Below, piece by piece: positions 27,901 through 42,900 of a DNA stretch of 64,000 bases (positions are counted from its first letter, which is position 1; the number at the start of each line of letters is the position of its first letter). A model generated the notes under the pieces. That model was given only the letters and a program-made list of their open reading frames with translations. It was not told the DNA's origin and did not search any database. Location of the stretch: positions 1 through 64,000 of the forward strand of contig NW_013657677.1 in assembly GCF_000142905.1 (NCBI RefSeq). The letters run 5' to 3'. A program made the translations under genes and the position numbers. Source of the stretch: Thecamonas trahens ATCC 50062. Its lineage: Eukaryota; Apusozoa; Apusomonadida; Apusomonadidae.

Positions 27901-30900
27901 CCAACCTCGCCTTCTCGCACCCGGAGCTCCCGCGGTCGACAAAGTCGTACTTCCTCGTCGGCTCCGACATCGAGGCCTCGCCGCTCGCCTTTTCCCTTGT
28001 GGCGTCGCCCTCGCTTGGCTCGCTGGTCCTGGTCTCGGCCGCCACCGGCGAGGTCTCGTACCTCCCGCCGGTCGACTTCTTTGGCTCGGTCACCTTTACC
28101 TACCAGGTCTCGGACGGTGCGCTCTTTGCGCTGGTCCCGGGCTCGGTCACCATCGACGTCGTCCCGCCGGCCAACCACCAGCCGCGTGCCAACTCGACGA
28201 CCTACGCGCTCGAGGAAGACTCGAGCCTCACTGTGACCCTGGTCGGTACCGACCAGGACTCGGGCGATGTGCTGAGCTTTGAGCTTGCTCCCGGCGCCGG
28301 CGCCTCCAACGGCGCGTGCGCCGTCGACGCCGCCGCTCGCACCCTCACCTACACTCCGGCCGCAAACTACAACGGGGCTGACGCGTGTACATACGTCGTC
28401 GTCGACGACTCGGGCGAGACCGTCGACATGCCGGCTACCTCGGAGCCTGGCCTCCTCACCTTTAACGTCCTCCCGGTCAACGACCCGCCGCGCGCTCAGC
28501 CGCTCACGGTCGCCACCAACGAGGACTCTCCTGCCGCCGGCCTCTTTGTCGGCACCGACATTGACTCGTCCTCGGCCTCGTTTGTGTACTCGGTGGTCAC
28601 CCCGCCGGCTCACGGCAACGTGGTGGTCTCAGGCCCCGGCCCTGCGTTTACCTACACGCCGGCCGCAAACTACAACGGACTCGACTCGTTCACCTACAAG
28701 GTCAACGACGGCATGCTCTGTTCCAACACTGCCGCTGTCGCCATCTCGGTCGCGCCGGTTAACGACCCGCCGATCGCTGTCTCGGGCACGCTCGCCGTCA
28801 ACGAGAACTCGGCTGACAACACCACCCTCATCGGAACCGACGTCGACTCGGCCCAGCTGTACTACACCATCACGTCGGTGCCGACCAAGGGCACCATCAC
28901 CGCCTTTGATCCGGCGACTGGCTTTGTCGAGTACACCACCAAGACCAACGTCTGCACCTTCCTCTGCTGGGACTCGTTCACCTTTACCGTCTATGACGGC
29001 CAGGACACGTCCAACACCGCGACCGTCAACGTCACCATCGTCCCGCCGTCCAACCGCCTGCCCTACGGCGAGCCGGCGGCATACACACTTGCCGAGGACT
29101 CGTTCACCGTCCAGGCTCTCGCTGGCTCGGACCGCGACCCGCTCGACGTCCTCACCTTTGCCATCAAGACCGACGGTCCTGCCGCCGGCCCCTTCCATGG
29201 CTCTGTTGTGCTCGAGACGCCGACCTCGTTCCGCTACACTCCGGACGCAGACTACAACGGGCCAGACTCGTTCTACTACATTGTGTCGGACGGTAAGGCC
29301 GAGTCGTCGCCGGTCGCCATCTCGCTCACCGTCACTCCAGTCAACGACCCACCGGCCGGCGCCGACGCCACATACAACCTGGCCGAGGACTCGCTCCTCG
29401 CAGGCGTCGCCCTCGTTGGCACAGACATTGACGACGAGACCTCGGTCCTCCGCTACTTCCTTGACTCTTCTGCGTCCCCGTCGGGCACCGTCAGCCTGCC
29501 GTCGGCAACCTCGCCGGCCTTTTCGTTTGCCCCGGACAAGGACTTTAACGGCGTCGTCACCTTTACCTACCACGTCAAGGACGATGACCTTGCCTCGTCG
29601 TCTATCCACACCGTGACCCTCAATGTGGGCCCGGTCAACGACCCGCCCGTCGCCTTCAACTCGGCGTTTACCGCCGACGAGATTGTCGCTGGCGAGGCCG
29701 TGCCGGCCACGGCCTCGTCGTCGTTTGTCGCCACCGATGTCGACGCCGGTGAGACCGCCACCCTGACCTACACCCTTGTCGCCGGCCCGCGCCACGGCGT
29801 GCTCGTCGGCAACTTTGCCTCCACCGGTGCCTTTGACTACGTGCCCGAGACCGACTACGCGGGCGAGGACTCGATGGCCTTCTTTGCCACTGACGTCAAC
29901 GGCGCCGTCTCGAACGTCGCCAACGTCTCCATCACCGTCGTCCCGCCGCTCAACCACCGCCCGCGCGTTGCCGACGCCACCCTCGCCACCATGGAAGACA
30001 TCGTGCTCACCTCGACCCTTGTCGGCACCGACAAGGACGTCGGTGACACGCTCACCTTCTCCATCGTGGCCGATGGCTCGCTTGGCTCGGCCACCTTTAC
30101 CAACGCCTCCACCGGAGTCGTGGAGTACACCCCGAACCCGAACCTCTCCGGCTCGGACTCGTTCACTTACCGCGTCACCGACTCAAAGGCCATGGTCAAC
30201 TCGGCCTCGTTCATCGCCACCGTCACCGTCAACATCGCTCCGGTCAACGACGCTCCGGTCGCCACCTCGCAGCACTTCAACTTCGTCGAGGACGCCGTCC
30301 TCGTTGGCACCCTCATTGCGTCAGACGTCGAGACGGCCTCCTCCGCGCTAACCTACACCGTTGTTGCGCCGCCAGCGCACGGATCGATCGTCGTCACCTC
30401 GCCGGGTGGCGGCTTTGAGTACCGGCCGAATGAGCACTACAACGGCGCCGACGCATTTGCCTTCCGTGCTTCGGACGGCTTGGCTTCGTCGAACGTCGCC
30501 AACGTGACCATTACCGTGACGCCGATCAACGACGCCCCGGTCGCCATCTCGGACACCCTCTTTGTTGACGAGAACTCGGGCGTGACCTCCTTTGCCCTCG
30601 CCGGTTTGGATGTCGAGGACGACTTGGCCATGCTCACCTTTGCCGTCGGCGGCACCTCGCCGTCGCGCGCCTCGGTCTTTACCCTGCATGCCAACGGCTC
30701 TGTCGCCTACGCGCCGGCCGTCGACGTCTGGGGCGCTGACTCGTTCACCTTTACCGTCACCGACTCGACCGGCGTGACATCGGCCCCGGCCACTCTCGCC
30801 ATCACCATCGTGCCGCCGGCGAACCACGTCCCGCGCTGTGTCGACCGCGAGCTCACCACGGCCGAGGACACCCTCGCTTCGATCACCCTCACCGGCACCG

Positions 30901-33900
30901 ACCAGGACGCCGCCGATGCCGGCTCGCTCACCTTTGCCCTCGTCGAACCGCCGCGCCACGCTGTGACGTACGTCCTCGATCCGGCCACTGGTGTCCTCGA
31001 ATACGCCCCGGCACCCAACTTTGTCGGCTCCGACTCGGCCCGCTACACCGTCACCGACGGGACCGACGTCTCGCGCCCGGCCGTCATCGCTATCACGGTG
31101 ACGCCGGTCAACGACGCGCCGGTCGCCTACGACGACACCCTCACCACCGCCGAGGACTCGCCGCTTGCCGCCTCGCTCGTCGCCACTGACATCGACACTC
31201 CTGCGGCCGACCTCTCGTACACTCTACTCTCGACGCCGTCGGCCACCCTCGGCTCGGTCGCCCTTGTCGGCTCCGGCCCGGGCATCGTCTTTACGCCGGC
31301 CGCCGATGCCTCGGGCTCGGACACGTTCACCTTCCGTGTCTCGGACGGCACGCTCGACTCGGGCGTCGCCACCGTCACGCTCGTCGTCGTGCCAGCCAAC
31401 GACGCACCGACTTGCACCGACGGCGCCGCCAGTGTGGACGAGGACGCCGCCGCGACGAGCCTCACCCTCGCCTGCGCTGACGTCGACATCGGCACCTCGG
31501 GCGACGTCCTCGAGTGGGTTCTTGCGCCCAACGCGTCGCCGTCGCTCGGCTCGCTCTCGAGCTTTAACCCGGCCACCGGTGCAGTGGACTACACCCCTCG
31601 CGCCGACGTCTGGGGCGTCGACTCGTTCAAGTTCTACGCCCGCGACGCCGACGGCGTCCAGTCCAACGTCGCCGTCTTTGTGGTCACCATCAACCCGCCG
31701 GCCAACCATCAGCCGCGCGGCGCCCCGGTCGTCTTTACCATTGCCGAGGACGCCGCCGTCACTTCGTCGACCCTCGTTGCCACTGACCAGGATGCTGCCG
31801 ACAGCCTCTCGCTGCAGCTCGGTGCCACCGCTCCCTCGTTCGGCACTGTCTCGTTTGACGGCCTCACCGTGAGCTACGTGCCGAACAGCAACGCCAACGG
31901 CGTCGACACCTTTAGCTACGTTGTCAACGATGGAACCGGCGCGTTGGTCGAACCGGCCCTCTCCGCCGACGCTCTCATCACCGTCAACGTCGTTCCGGTC
32001 AACGATCCGCCGACCGCGGTGCCGTCGGCATTCACCGTCGCTGAGGACGCCCAGCACTTTGGCACAGTCTCGGGCGCCGATATCGACTCGTCGCTCGCCT
32101 CGCTCCGCTACTCGATTGTTCTCGACTCTGAGAACGGCACCGTCCTGCTTGACGCCGACGGCTCGTTTGTCTACACCCCGCGGCCCGACTACAACGGCCC
32201 CGATGCCTTTGTGTTCAAGGCCAACGACGGCGATCTTGACTCGGAGCCGGTCGCGGTCTCGATTACCGTCACCCCGACCAACGACGCGCCCATTGCCGAC
32301 GACATCTCGGTCGCGGTCGACGAGAACGGTGGTGCTATCACCATCACGCTCTTTGCCACCGACATCGACGCCGGTGACTCGCTCACGTACTCGCTCGCTG
32401 GAGCGGCACCGGCGCTCGGCGTCACCTCGGGCCTCGACACCGCCGCGGGTACCGTCACCTACACGCCGAACACCGATGTGTGGGGCATCGATGCCTTTAA
32501 CTACCGCGTCTCGGACGGTTCGACCTTCTCCAACACTGCAACCGTCACCGTCTCGATCGTGCCGCCGTCCAACCACGCGCCGCGCTCCGCGCCCGCCGCC
32601 TTTGTCACCCGCGAGGACAGGACTCTCCGCAACGTCCGCCTTGTCGGTACCGATCAGGACGCCGACGACGAGCTCACCTGGTCGCTCGTCTCGCGCCCGT
32701 CGGTGAGGGGCTCGCGCTACTCGCTCGACCCGGGCTCGGGCCGCTTCACCTACCGGCCGAAGCGCAACTACCACGGCGATGACTACGTCACCTACCGCGT
32801 TTCGGACGGCGAGGCCTTCTCGGCCACCGCCCGCGTCAACATCACCGTGCTCTCAGTCAACGATCGCCCGCGCTGCTTCAACGCTCGCACCCGGACCTAC
32901 GAGGACTCGCCCGGCCTTCGCTACTACCTCTGCGTCGCCGACGTCGAGACCCGCGGTGCTGACCTTGTCTACACCGTCGTCGTCCCGCCCGCCCACGGCA
33001 ACGTCACCATCGACGCCAACTACATGTTCTACGTCCCCGACCCGGACTTTAACGGCATCGACTCGTTCCGCTTTGAGGCTACCGACGAGGGCGGCCTCAC
33101 TTGCGCCGCCCGCACCGTCACCATCACTGTCGCGCCCGTCAACGACGCGCCCGTCGCCCACGATGGCGCCGGCTCGGTCGCTGAGAACGCGCCGCAGCCT
33201 GTTGCCTTCCGCCTCTCAGCCTCTGACATTGACTCGGACGTCGCAGACCTAACCTTTGCTCTTGACTCGGCCCCGACTCGTGGCACCGTCACCCGCTTTG
33301 ACGCCACCGCCGGCATTGTCTACTACAAGCCGAACACCGATGTATGGGGCGCCGACGCGCTGACCTTTACCGTCTCGGACGGCAAGGCCTCGTCCAACGT
33401 CGCCACCTTTGCCATCACCATCGTGCCGCCGGCCAACCATGTCCCGCGCGCCTACCCCGACGAGTTCTCGCTCCTCGAGGAGGCCACCGGTGCCTTTGCG
33501 CTCACCGCCACCGACCAGGACGCCGCCGACACTCTCACCTTTGTCCTCGTCTCGGGTCCGGCCCACGGCTCTGCGTCCATTGACGGCTCCTCGGGTGTCC
33601 TCACCTACACCGGTGAGACCGACTTTAACGGGCTCGACGCGCTCACCTTTGCCGTCGTCGACTCGGGCGTCCCGCAGGCCGAGTCGGCCACCGCCCGCGT
33701 CGTCCTCCGCGTCCTTCCGGTCAACGACCCGCCGGTCGCCGTCGACTCGGCCTTTGCCCTCTCCGAGGACACCCGGATCACCGGCCCTCTTGGCTGCTCT
33801 GACGTCGACTCGACCTCGTTCTCCTTCCTCAAGGCCGCCGAGACACTCCACGGTGCCGTAGAGATCACCGGCGCTTCGTTTGCCTACACGCCGTTTGTCA

Positions 33901-36900
33901 ACTACCACGGCGACGACGTCTTTACCTTCCGGTGCAACGACGGCGAGCTCGACTCGAACAACGCGACCGTGACCCTTACCATCACTAACGTCAACGACCC
34001 GCCGACCGCCGCCGACACCTCGGCCTCGGTCGCCGAAAACTCGCCGACTGGCGTCGTCGTCACCCTCCTCGGCGCCGACGTCGACGACGGCGACGTCCTC
34101 ACCTATCTCCTGCCCTCGCTCACTTCAGCCCGCGGTGGTAGCCTCGTCGACTTTGATTCGGCCTCGGGCAACGTCACCTACATTCCGCCCACCGACCTCT
34201 GGGGCGCCGACGTGTTCGAGTACTCGGTCACCGACGCCGCGGGCGCCTCGTCGCGCCCGGCCACCGTCACCGTCACTATCGTCCCGCCGGTCAACCACAT
34301 TCCGCGGACGCAGCCCAAGACGGTCAATCTTGCTGAGGACGAGCGGGTCACCGTCCAGCTCGTCGGCACCGACCAGGACGTCAACGACGTTCTCACCTAC
34401 GCCATCGTCTCGCCGCCGGTCGCTGCCTCGTTCTACGAGCTCGATGCCGCTACCGGCAAGCTCACTTACCAGCCGACCAAGGACTTTAACGGTGTCGACG
34501 CCCTCGTCTTTGCCGTCTCGGACGGCACCGCCGACTCGGCCTCATCCACCGTCACCCTCCTGGTCGCGCCGGTCAACGATGCTCCTGTCGCCGCTGCACT
34601 CACCATCTCCACCGAAGAGGAGCTGCCTGTCAGCGGCATCCTCCTGGGATCGGACATCGACAACGTTCTCGCCAACCTCACTTTTGCCTACGCCTCGTCG
34701 GTCCCGGCGTCGGTCGGCTCGCTCTCGGCCCTCGTCGACGGCGCTCCGGCGTTTACCTTTGCGCCCGCCAAGGACTTTGTCGGCACGGCCTCATTCGAGT
34801 TTGTCGTCTCGGACGGCTCGCTCGTCTCGGCCAAGGCCGTCGTCACCGTCATCGTCGCGCCCATCAACGACGCTCCGGTCGCGCTCGCCTCGTCGTTCTC
34901 GGTTCCCGAGGACGCCCCGGCCACCGGCGCCCAGCTCATGGCCTCGGACGTCGACTCGCTCGACCTCACCTACACCATCGTCACCTTCCCGGCCCACGGC
35001 ACAGTCTCGCAGCTCGACGCAGCCTCGGGGGCATTTGCCTACAAGCCCGAGGTCGACTACTTTGGCGCCGACGCGCTCACCTTCCGGGTCTCGGACGGCG
35101 AGCTCGACTCGGCCGTCGCCACCGTCACCATCGACGTCGTCCCGCCGTGCAACCACGTGCCGCGTGGTGCGCCGGTCGCACTCACCACCAACGAGGACGT
35201 CGCCGTCTCGACTACCCTCGTCGGCACCGACCAGGACGCCGGTGACGTGCTTACCTGGGCTCTTGTGTCACCGCTGCCTGCCGGCGCGCGCGCTGACCTC
35301 GATGCCGCCACCGGTCAGATCACCCTCACCCCGCCGGCCGACTTTGTGGGCTCGTTCTCGCTCCAGTACACTGTCACCGACGATGTCCAGGGCAACTGTG
35401 GGCCGCTCACCTCGCGCCCGCGGACCATCACCGTCGCCGTCGCCCCGGTCAACGACCCGCCGCTCGCCACAGACCTGACCTTTGCCACTCGCGAGGACAC
35501 GCCGCTCTCGCGTGCCCTCGCCGGCTCGGACGTCGATGCCGGTGACTCGCTCACCTATGCCATCGTCACCCAGCCAACCTACGGCGGAGTCGTCCTCGCT
35601 GCGCCGGGCTCGGCCGGCTTTACCTACACCCCGGCCGCCAACTTCCACGGCAACGACAGGTTCACCTACAAGGTCACCGACGCGTCGGGCGCCACCTCGG
35701 ATACGGCCTCGGTCGCCATTACGGTCTCGCCCGTCAACGACGCCCCGGTCTGCACCCCGGCCGCCTTTGCTCTCCCGGAGAACGCCAAGAACGTCCCGCT
35801 TGTCCTTCCAGCCTCCGACATTGACGCCGATCCGCTCACCTTTGCGCTCTGCTCCTTCCCGGAGCATGGCAAGCTCAAGCTCGACTGCGCCAAGGGCTCC
35901 GGCTCCAAGGGCTCACGCTCGTCCAAGGACTCGTCCAAGGACCAGGCCCGCACCGCCTCGCAATCGGCGTGCCCGGTGCCGAGTGCCTCGGCTTCCAAGG
36001 TCGCCATTTGCCACGGCACCTCCTCGTCCAAGAACCCGTGGGTCCGCATCAAGGTCTCGCGCAAGCGTGACGGCTCGCTCCAGAACGGCCACGTCATCGG
36101 GAGGTTCACGCCTCGTCCGCCAAGTCTGCCACTGGCCCCGTCTACCCAGACTACTGGCCGGGCACCAACGGCCTCGACTGCAACTGCGTCCGCACTACGC
36201 CGTCGACCGCCTCTGGCGCAAAGCCTGCCGCCTGTCGCGCGGAGCTCGTCCGCTACACCCCCGACCGCCGCTACTTTGGCCCGGACACCTTCTCCTTCCG
36301 CGCTCTTGACCCGGCCTCGGCGTCGTGCGGCTGCACCGCCGTCAACATTACGGTTGTCGGCCCGCCGAACCACCTGCCCGAGGGCGCCGACGCTACCTAC
36401 ACCCTGCCTGAGGACACCGTCCTGGAGGCCACGCTCTTTGGTACCGACCAGGACAAGGCTGACACCCTCACCTTTGCCATCGCCTCGCCCCGGCCCACGC
36501 CGCGGGCCCGATCGTCCTCAACCCCGCCACTGGTGAGTTTGCCTACACCCCTGCCGCCGACTACAACGGGCCCGACGCCTTCACCTACACCGTCTACGAT
36601 GGGACCAACTCATCGGCTCCGGCGACCGTGTACATCAACCTCACTCCGGTCAACGACGTGCCGCGCGCGTCCAACTCGAACGACTCGCTCTGCGAGGACG
36701 GCTCGGTCACTGGCGTCCTCCACTGGCTCGACGTCGATGGCTGCGCGCCGTCGACCTCGGTCCGCTCCGACGGCCGCGAGGTTGTCATCGTCGATGCAGT
36801 TGCCCGCGACTTCCGCAAGTCCCACCCCGACATGCAGGCCCGCATCAAGTTCGAGACCGGCATTGTTGAGGAGGAGCTCGGTGCGGATGGCAAGCCTGTC

Positions 36901-39900
36901 TACGCCCACCCTGGCTCGTCCACCCGCACCACCTCGGGCAAGGCTGCCTTTGACCAGTGGTACAACGACGTGCCCGGTGTCAACACCCGCATCTCCATTC
37001 AGCTCGAGCTCGTTGCAGACGCCAGGGACCCTTCGGTCTACACCTACTGCACCTCTAAGTTCTTCCCGCTCGACGGTGCAGGCTTTGGCAACGAGGGCCG
37101 CAGGCACAACTACCACTTTACCGTGGAGATGCACCTCTCGTTTGTCTACACCGGCGTCGGCTTCCAGGACTTCAGCTTCCGCGGCGACGACGACGTCTGG
37201 GTCTTCATCAACAACCGCCTCGTCATCGACCTCGGCGGCATCCATGGGCCCAAGTCGGCCAAGATCGACTTGCCCACCGTCGCTGCAGAGACCGGCATGG
37301 TCGTCGGCGGCACTTACCCCATGGCCATCTTCTTTGCCGAGCGCCACACTTCGGGCTCGAACATCTGCATCCGCCAGACCTTCAAGCTCTTCACCTGCGA
37401 CCAGTCGGTCTCGCTCGTCGCGCCACCGGCCCATGGCACCGTCACCCTTGCCGACACTACCTACACGTACACGCCGAACCCGCACTACACTGGTCCGGAC
37501 GCCTTTTCGTTTGTCGCCAACGATGGCTCGGGCGACTCGAACATCGCTACCGTCTCACTCGACGTCTGCTCCATCAACGACGCCCCTGTCGTCTACGACG
37601 CAGAGCTCGAGGTCGACGAGGACGCCGCCGACACCCCGGTCACCCTCCTCGTCACCGACGTCGATGCCGCCACCGCTCCGGGTGGTGACTCGTACCTCTG
37701 CTCCGTCGTCACTGCCCCGGCCCACGGCACCTTTGTCTTTTCAGACCCGTCGTCGTGCTCCGGTACCTACAAGCCCGACGTCGACTACTTTGGCCCCGAC
37801 TCGGTCGCCTTTGTCGCCACCGACGCCGCCGGCGCTGTCTCGAACATTGGCACGCTCTTTGTCTCGGTCGTTCCGCCGCCGAACCACATCCCACGCAACG
37901 CGCCTGCGTCGTTTGCCACAGACGAGGACTCCCCGGTCTCGGGCACCCTCGTCGGTACCGACCAGGACCTCCCCGCCGGCCAGGTTCTCGCCTTTACGGT
38001 GACGACTCCGCCGACGTTCGGCTCGGTCTCGCTCGACAGTCTCACTGGCGTCTTTACCTACACGCCGGCGAGCAACGCTAACGGGCCTGACGCTTTTGCC
38101 TACATTGTCACCGACTCGTACTCGCCGCCGGCCTCCTCGCCGCCGGCGGTTGTCTCCATCAATGTCGCTCCCGTCAACGACCCGCCGACCTGCTCTCCGC
38201 TGGATCTCGTTGTGGCCGAGGACTCCGTCCTCAACGTCGTCCTCGCCACTGCCGACATCGACACTCTTCCGCACGGCCTCGCCCATGCGCTCGTTTCGCT
38301 GCCGGCTGCCGGCAACGTCTCGCTCACTGGCGGTGCCAACGCGAGCTTCACTCCGGCCCACAACTTTAACGGCATCGTCTCGTTTGCCTACACCGTCCAC
38401 GACGGTGAGTACAACTGCGAGACCGCACTCGTCACCGTCACCGTCACCCCGGTCAACGACGAGCCGGTCGCGCTCGACGCTGCCTACTCGGTCGCCGAGT
38501 CGTCGCCGGCCGTCGTCCTTGACCTGCCGGCCACCGACATTGACACCGGTGACTCGCTCACCTGGTCCATCGAGTCGCCGCCGGACGCCCGCTTTGCCCG
38601 TGTCTTTGGCCTCGACGTCGACGCCGGCACCATCTCGTTCGAGCCGGTCACCGACGTCTGGGGTCCCACTTCGTTCACCTTCCGTGTCGCAGACGACTCG
38701 GGTGCAACCTCGAACGTCGCCACCGTCTCAGTCGAGATCATCCCGCCGGTCAACCACATTCCGCGGACCGCCCCGGCTAGCATCGCCACGCCCGAGGACA
38801 CCCCTGCCGTCATTGCCCTCGTCGGTACAGACCAGGACGTCGAAGACGTTCTCCGCTACATCGTCGTCTCGCCGCCGTCGCACGCCGCCTCATACACCCT
38901 GCATCCCGCCACCGGTGAGCTCTCGTACACCCCGGCTGCAGACTACCACGGCCTCGACGCCCTCACTTACAAGGTCAACGACGGCGCCGACGACTCGATC
39001 GTCGCCACTGTCTCCATCGTCGTCGCCCCGGTCAACGACGCTCCGCTCGCCGCCGACGCCTCCTTTGACCTTGTCGAGGACACCCTCCTCGACGGCGTCC
39101 TCTTTGGCGCAGACGTTGACTGCTGCCCGGCCGACAACCTGACCTTTGCCCTCACCGCCACCTCGCCCTCGGGCGTCGTCGCCCTCACCGCTCCGGGCTC
39201 GGCTTCGTTCACCTTTGCGCCTGCTCCCAACTTTGACGGCTCGACCTCGTTTGAGTACGTCGTCTCGGACGGCGCCCTCTTCTCCTCTCCAGGCGTCATC
39301 ACCATCAACATGCTCCCCGTCAACGATCGGCCCGTCGCCTTTGCCGACGCCGTCGCTGTCTCGGAGAACTCAGTCGACAACGCCATCGCCCTCGATGGCG
39401 CTGACGTCGAGGGCACGGCTCTTGTCTTTGCCCTCGCCTCGGCCACGACCCACGGTTCCATCACTCTCGATCCGGTCTCTGGCGTCGCCTCGTACACGCC
39501 GGACGTTGACTACTTTACTGTGGCAGCCGATCCGGCCCGTCCCGACGACGTCTTCACCTTTACCGTCTCGGACGGCGAGCTCGTCTCGCCGCCTGCAACC
39601 GTCACCATCACCGTCGTCCCGCCGGCCAACCACGTCCCGCGCTCCGCCCCGGCCTCGGTCACCACCTTTGAGGACACCTCGGCGTCGCCGCTCGCCCTCG
39701 TTGGCACCGACCAGGACGACGCCGACGTCCTCACCTGGTCGATCGTGTCCGGCCCGGCCGTCGCAGGGGCCTCGTTTGACCTCGACCCGGCCTCGGGCGC
39801 CTTTGTCTACTTCCCGGCCGCCGACTACTTTGGCTCGGACGCTCTCGAGTACGTCGTCACCGACTCGCGCGGTAACGTCTCGCTCTCTGCCGCCATCTCG

Positions 39901-42900
39901 GTCACCGTAGTCCCGGTCAACGACCCGCCGGTCGGTGCCCCGGCCGCCTTCCTCGTCTCCGAAGACGTCGTCCTCGCCGGGGAGGCCCTCTTCGCTGCCG
40001 ACATCGACGACGCCACCTCGAACCTTGTCTTCAACGTCGAGCGCGACGGTGTCCTCGGCGACGTGGACCTCGACGCCGCCTCAGGCCTCTTCTCCTACTA
40101 CCCGCTCCCGAATGCCAACGGCGGCGACTACTTTACCTACAAGGTCACCGACCCGTCCGGCGCTACCTCGCCCGCCTACCGCGTCAACGTCACCGTCGTC
40201 CCGGTCAACGACGTCCCGGTCGCCGACCCGGCCGTCGTCTCGGTTGCCGAGAACGCCGCCGTCGCCGCAGCAATCACCCTCACCGGCTCAGACGTCGACA
40301 TTGCCCGCGAGGGTGACGTCCTCACATTCTCGCTCACCGTCGTCCCGACCCACGGCAACATCACCCTCGACCCTGCCACCGGTGCCTTTACCTACCTGCC
40401 GCACGTCGACTACTTTGGTCCCGACACCGGGTACTTTGTCGTCACCGACGCCGCAGGCGCTGTCTCGGAGCCGGCCCGCATCCGCATCTTTGTCCGCCCG
40501 CCGCCGAACCACATTCCGCGCGTCGGCGACTATGCCTTTGCCCTCGACGAGGATACCCCGCTCACCCCGGTCTACCTCCTCGGCACCGACCAGGACACCG
40601 ACCAGTCGCTCACCTTTGAACTCGTCAACGTTCCGGAGCACGCCGCAAGCTACGCCCTCGACCCGGCCACCGGCCTCTTCTCCTACACTCCGGCGCTCAA
40701 CTACAACGGGCCCGATGCCGCTACCTACCGCGTTGTCGACTCGTTCTCGTCGTCGCCGGCTGCCTCGCGCGAGGGCTCCATCGTCTTTACCATCAACCCG
40801 GTCAACGACGCCCCGGTCGCGGCTCCGCTGGCCATCACCCTTCCCGAGGACTCGTCGCTCGTTGGCGAGCTTGACTGCTCCGACGTTGACCTTCCGGCCC
40901 AGGGCCTGAGCTACGCCCTCGCCGCCGCGCCCGGTGGCGCCGCTACCCGTGGAGCTGTTGTGCTCTCCGGCACTGACCCGTCGTTCAACTACACCTCGCC
41001 GCCCAACTTCGTCGGCTCGGACCTGTTCTACTGGTCCTGCGCCGACGACGGCACTGGCTCGCTGACTTCGAACGTCGCCCTCGTCTCTGTCACCATCACT
41101 CCGGTCAACGACGCTCCGGTCGCCGCCGACATCTCGGTCTCGGTCGACGAGCGCTCGCTGGAGGAGCCCGGCTCCGGGCCCTTCACCATTGCCCTCCTCT
41201 GCTCCGACATCGATTTGCCCGGCGACGTCCTCTCGTTTGCGCTCACCTCGGCCCCGACCCATGGCACACTCTCTGCTCTGGACTCGGCCGCAGGCACCGT
41301 CGACTACCTCTCGGACATCGACTACTTTGGCGCAGACTCGTTCACCTACACCTGCTTTGACGGCGCCGCCACCTCGAACACCGCCCGCGTCACCATCGCC
41401 GTCACCCCGCCGGACAACCATCCGCCGCGGTGCGCCGACGCTGCCTTTACCGTCGACGAGGACGGCTCGCTTGCTGTCAAGCTCGTCGCCACCGACCAGG
41501 ACGCCGACGACGCCGACAAGCTCACCTACACGCTGGTCGGCGAGCCGGCGTTCGCCGCCTCGGCCTCCCTCGGCTACACGTCGGGCGTCTTTGCCTACGC
41601 TCCGGTCGCCGATCACGACTCGACCTCCGAGTCGCTCGCCTACGTCGTCTCTGACGGCGACAAGTCCTCGCGCGCATGCGCCGTCACCGTCGCCTTCCGC
41701 CCGGTCAACGACGCCCCGGTGGCCTCGCCGGCTGCGTACACCACGCTCGAGGACATTCCGCTCGAGATCACCCTCGTCTGTGCCGACATCGACTCGGCCC
41801 AGTCGGAGCTCTCGTTCACTGTTGTCCAGGCACCGGCCTTTGGCTCGGTCACCCACGCCGCACCGGGCTCAGCAGCCCTAACCTACGCCCCGGCCGCCAA
41901 CTACAACGGTTCGGACGCCTTTGCGTTCACCTGCTCTGACGGTAACCTGACCTCCAACGTCGCGGCTATCTCGCTGAGCGTGACTCCGGTCAACGACGCC
42001 CCGGTCGCCGCAGACCTCGTCTTCTACGTCGACGAGAACTCGGTCGCCAACGCCTGCTCCTCTCGGCCTCAGACCTCGATATCGAGGCCGGCGAGCAGCA
42101 GTCGCTTCGTTTCACCATCGAGTCGACCGCGCGCCTTGGCTCGCTCGCCAACTTTAACCGTGACGCCGGCTCGCTCACCTACACCCCGAACGTCGACGTG
42201 TGGACCGTCAACAACTCCCTCCCAGACTCGTTCACCTACTCTGTCGCCGACTCGGCCGGCGGTATCTCCAACGTCGCCACCGTCACCGTCCACATTGTCC
42301 CGCCGACCAACCACATCCCGCGCTCGGCGCCGGCCACCCGGACCCTGTCTGAGGATACTACCGTCACCATTCCGCTCGTCGGAACCGACCAGGACGTCGC
42401 CGACCTGCCGGCGCTGGTCTTCTCAGTCGTTGACGCCCCGTCGCACTCGGATGGCTCGTTCGCTGTCGACCCCGCCACAGGCGTCGCCACCTACACCCCG
42501 GCCCTCAACTACCACGGCGCCGACACCTTTACCTATCGCGTCAGCGATGGCAAGGACTTCTCGGCCTCGTCGGTTGTCGCGCTCACCATCACGCCCGTCA
42601 ACGACCCGCCGCTCGCCCTCCCGGCCACCTTTACCGGCCCCGAGGATGCGCCCCTCCTGGGTTTCTTCACCGGCTCGGACATCGAAGGCTCGCCGCTCTC
42701 GTTCTCGCTCGTCGGCTCGGGCCCGGCCCTTGGATCGCTCGTCCGCGACGGTGCAGACTTTGTCTACCAGCCACCGGCAGACTTCTTTGGCAATGTCACC
42801 TTTGACGTTCTCGCCTTTGACGGCGCTGCCTACTCGCTGGCCCCGGCTACCATCACCCTCGTCATCACCCCGGTCAACGACGCTCCGCTCGCCCTCAACA

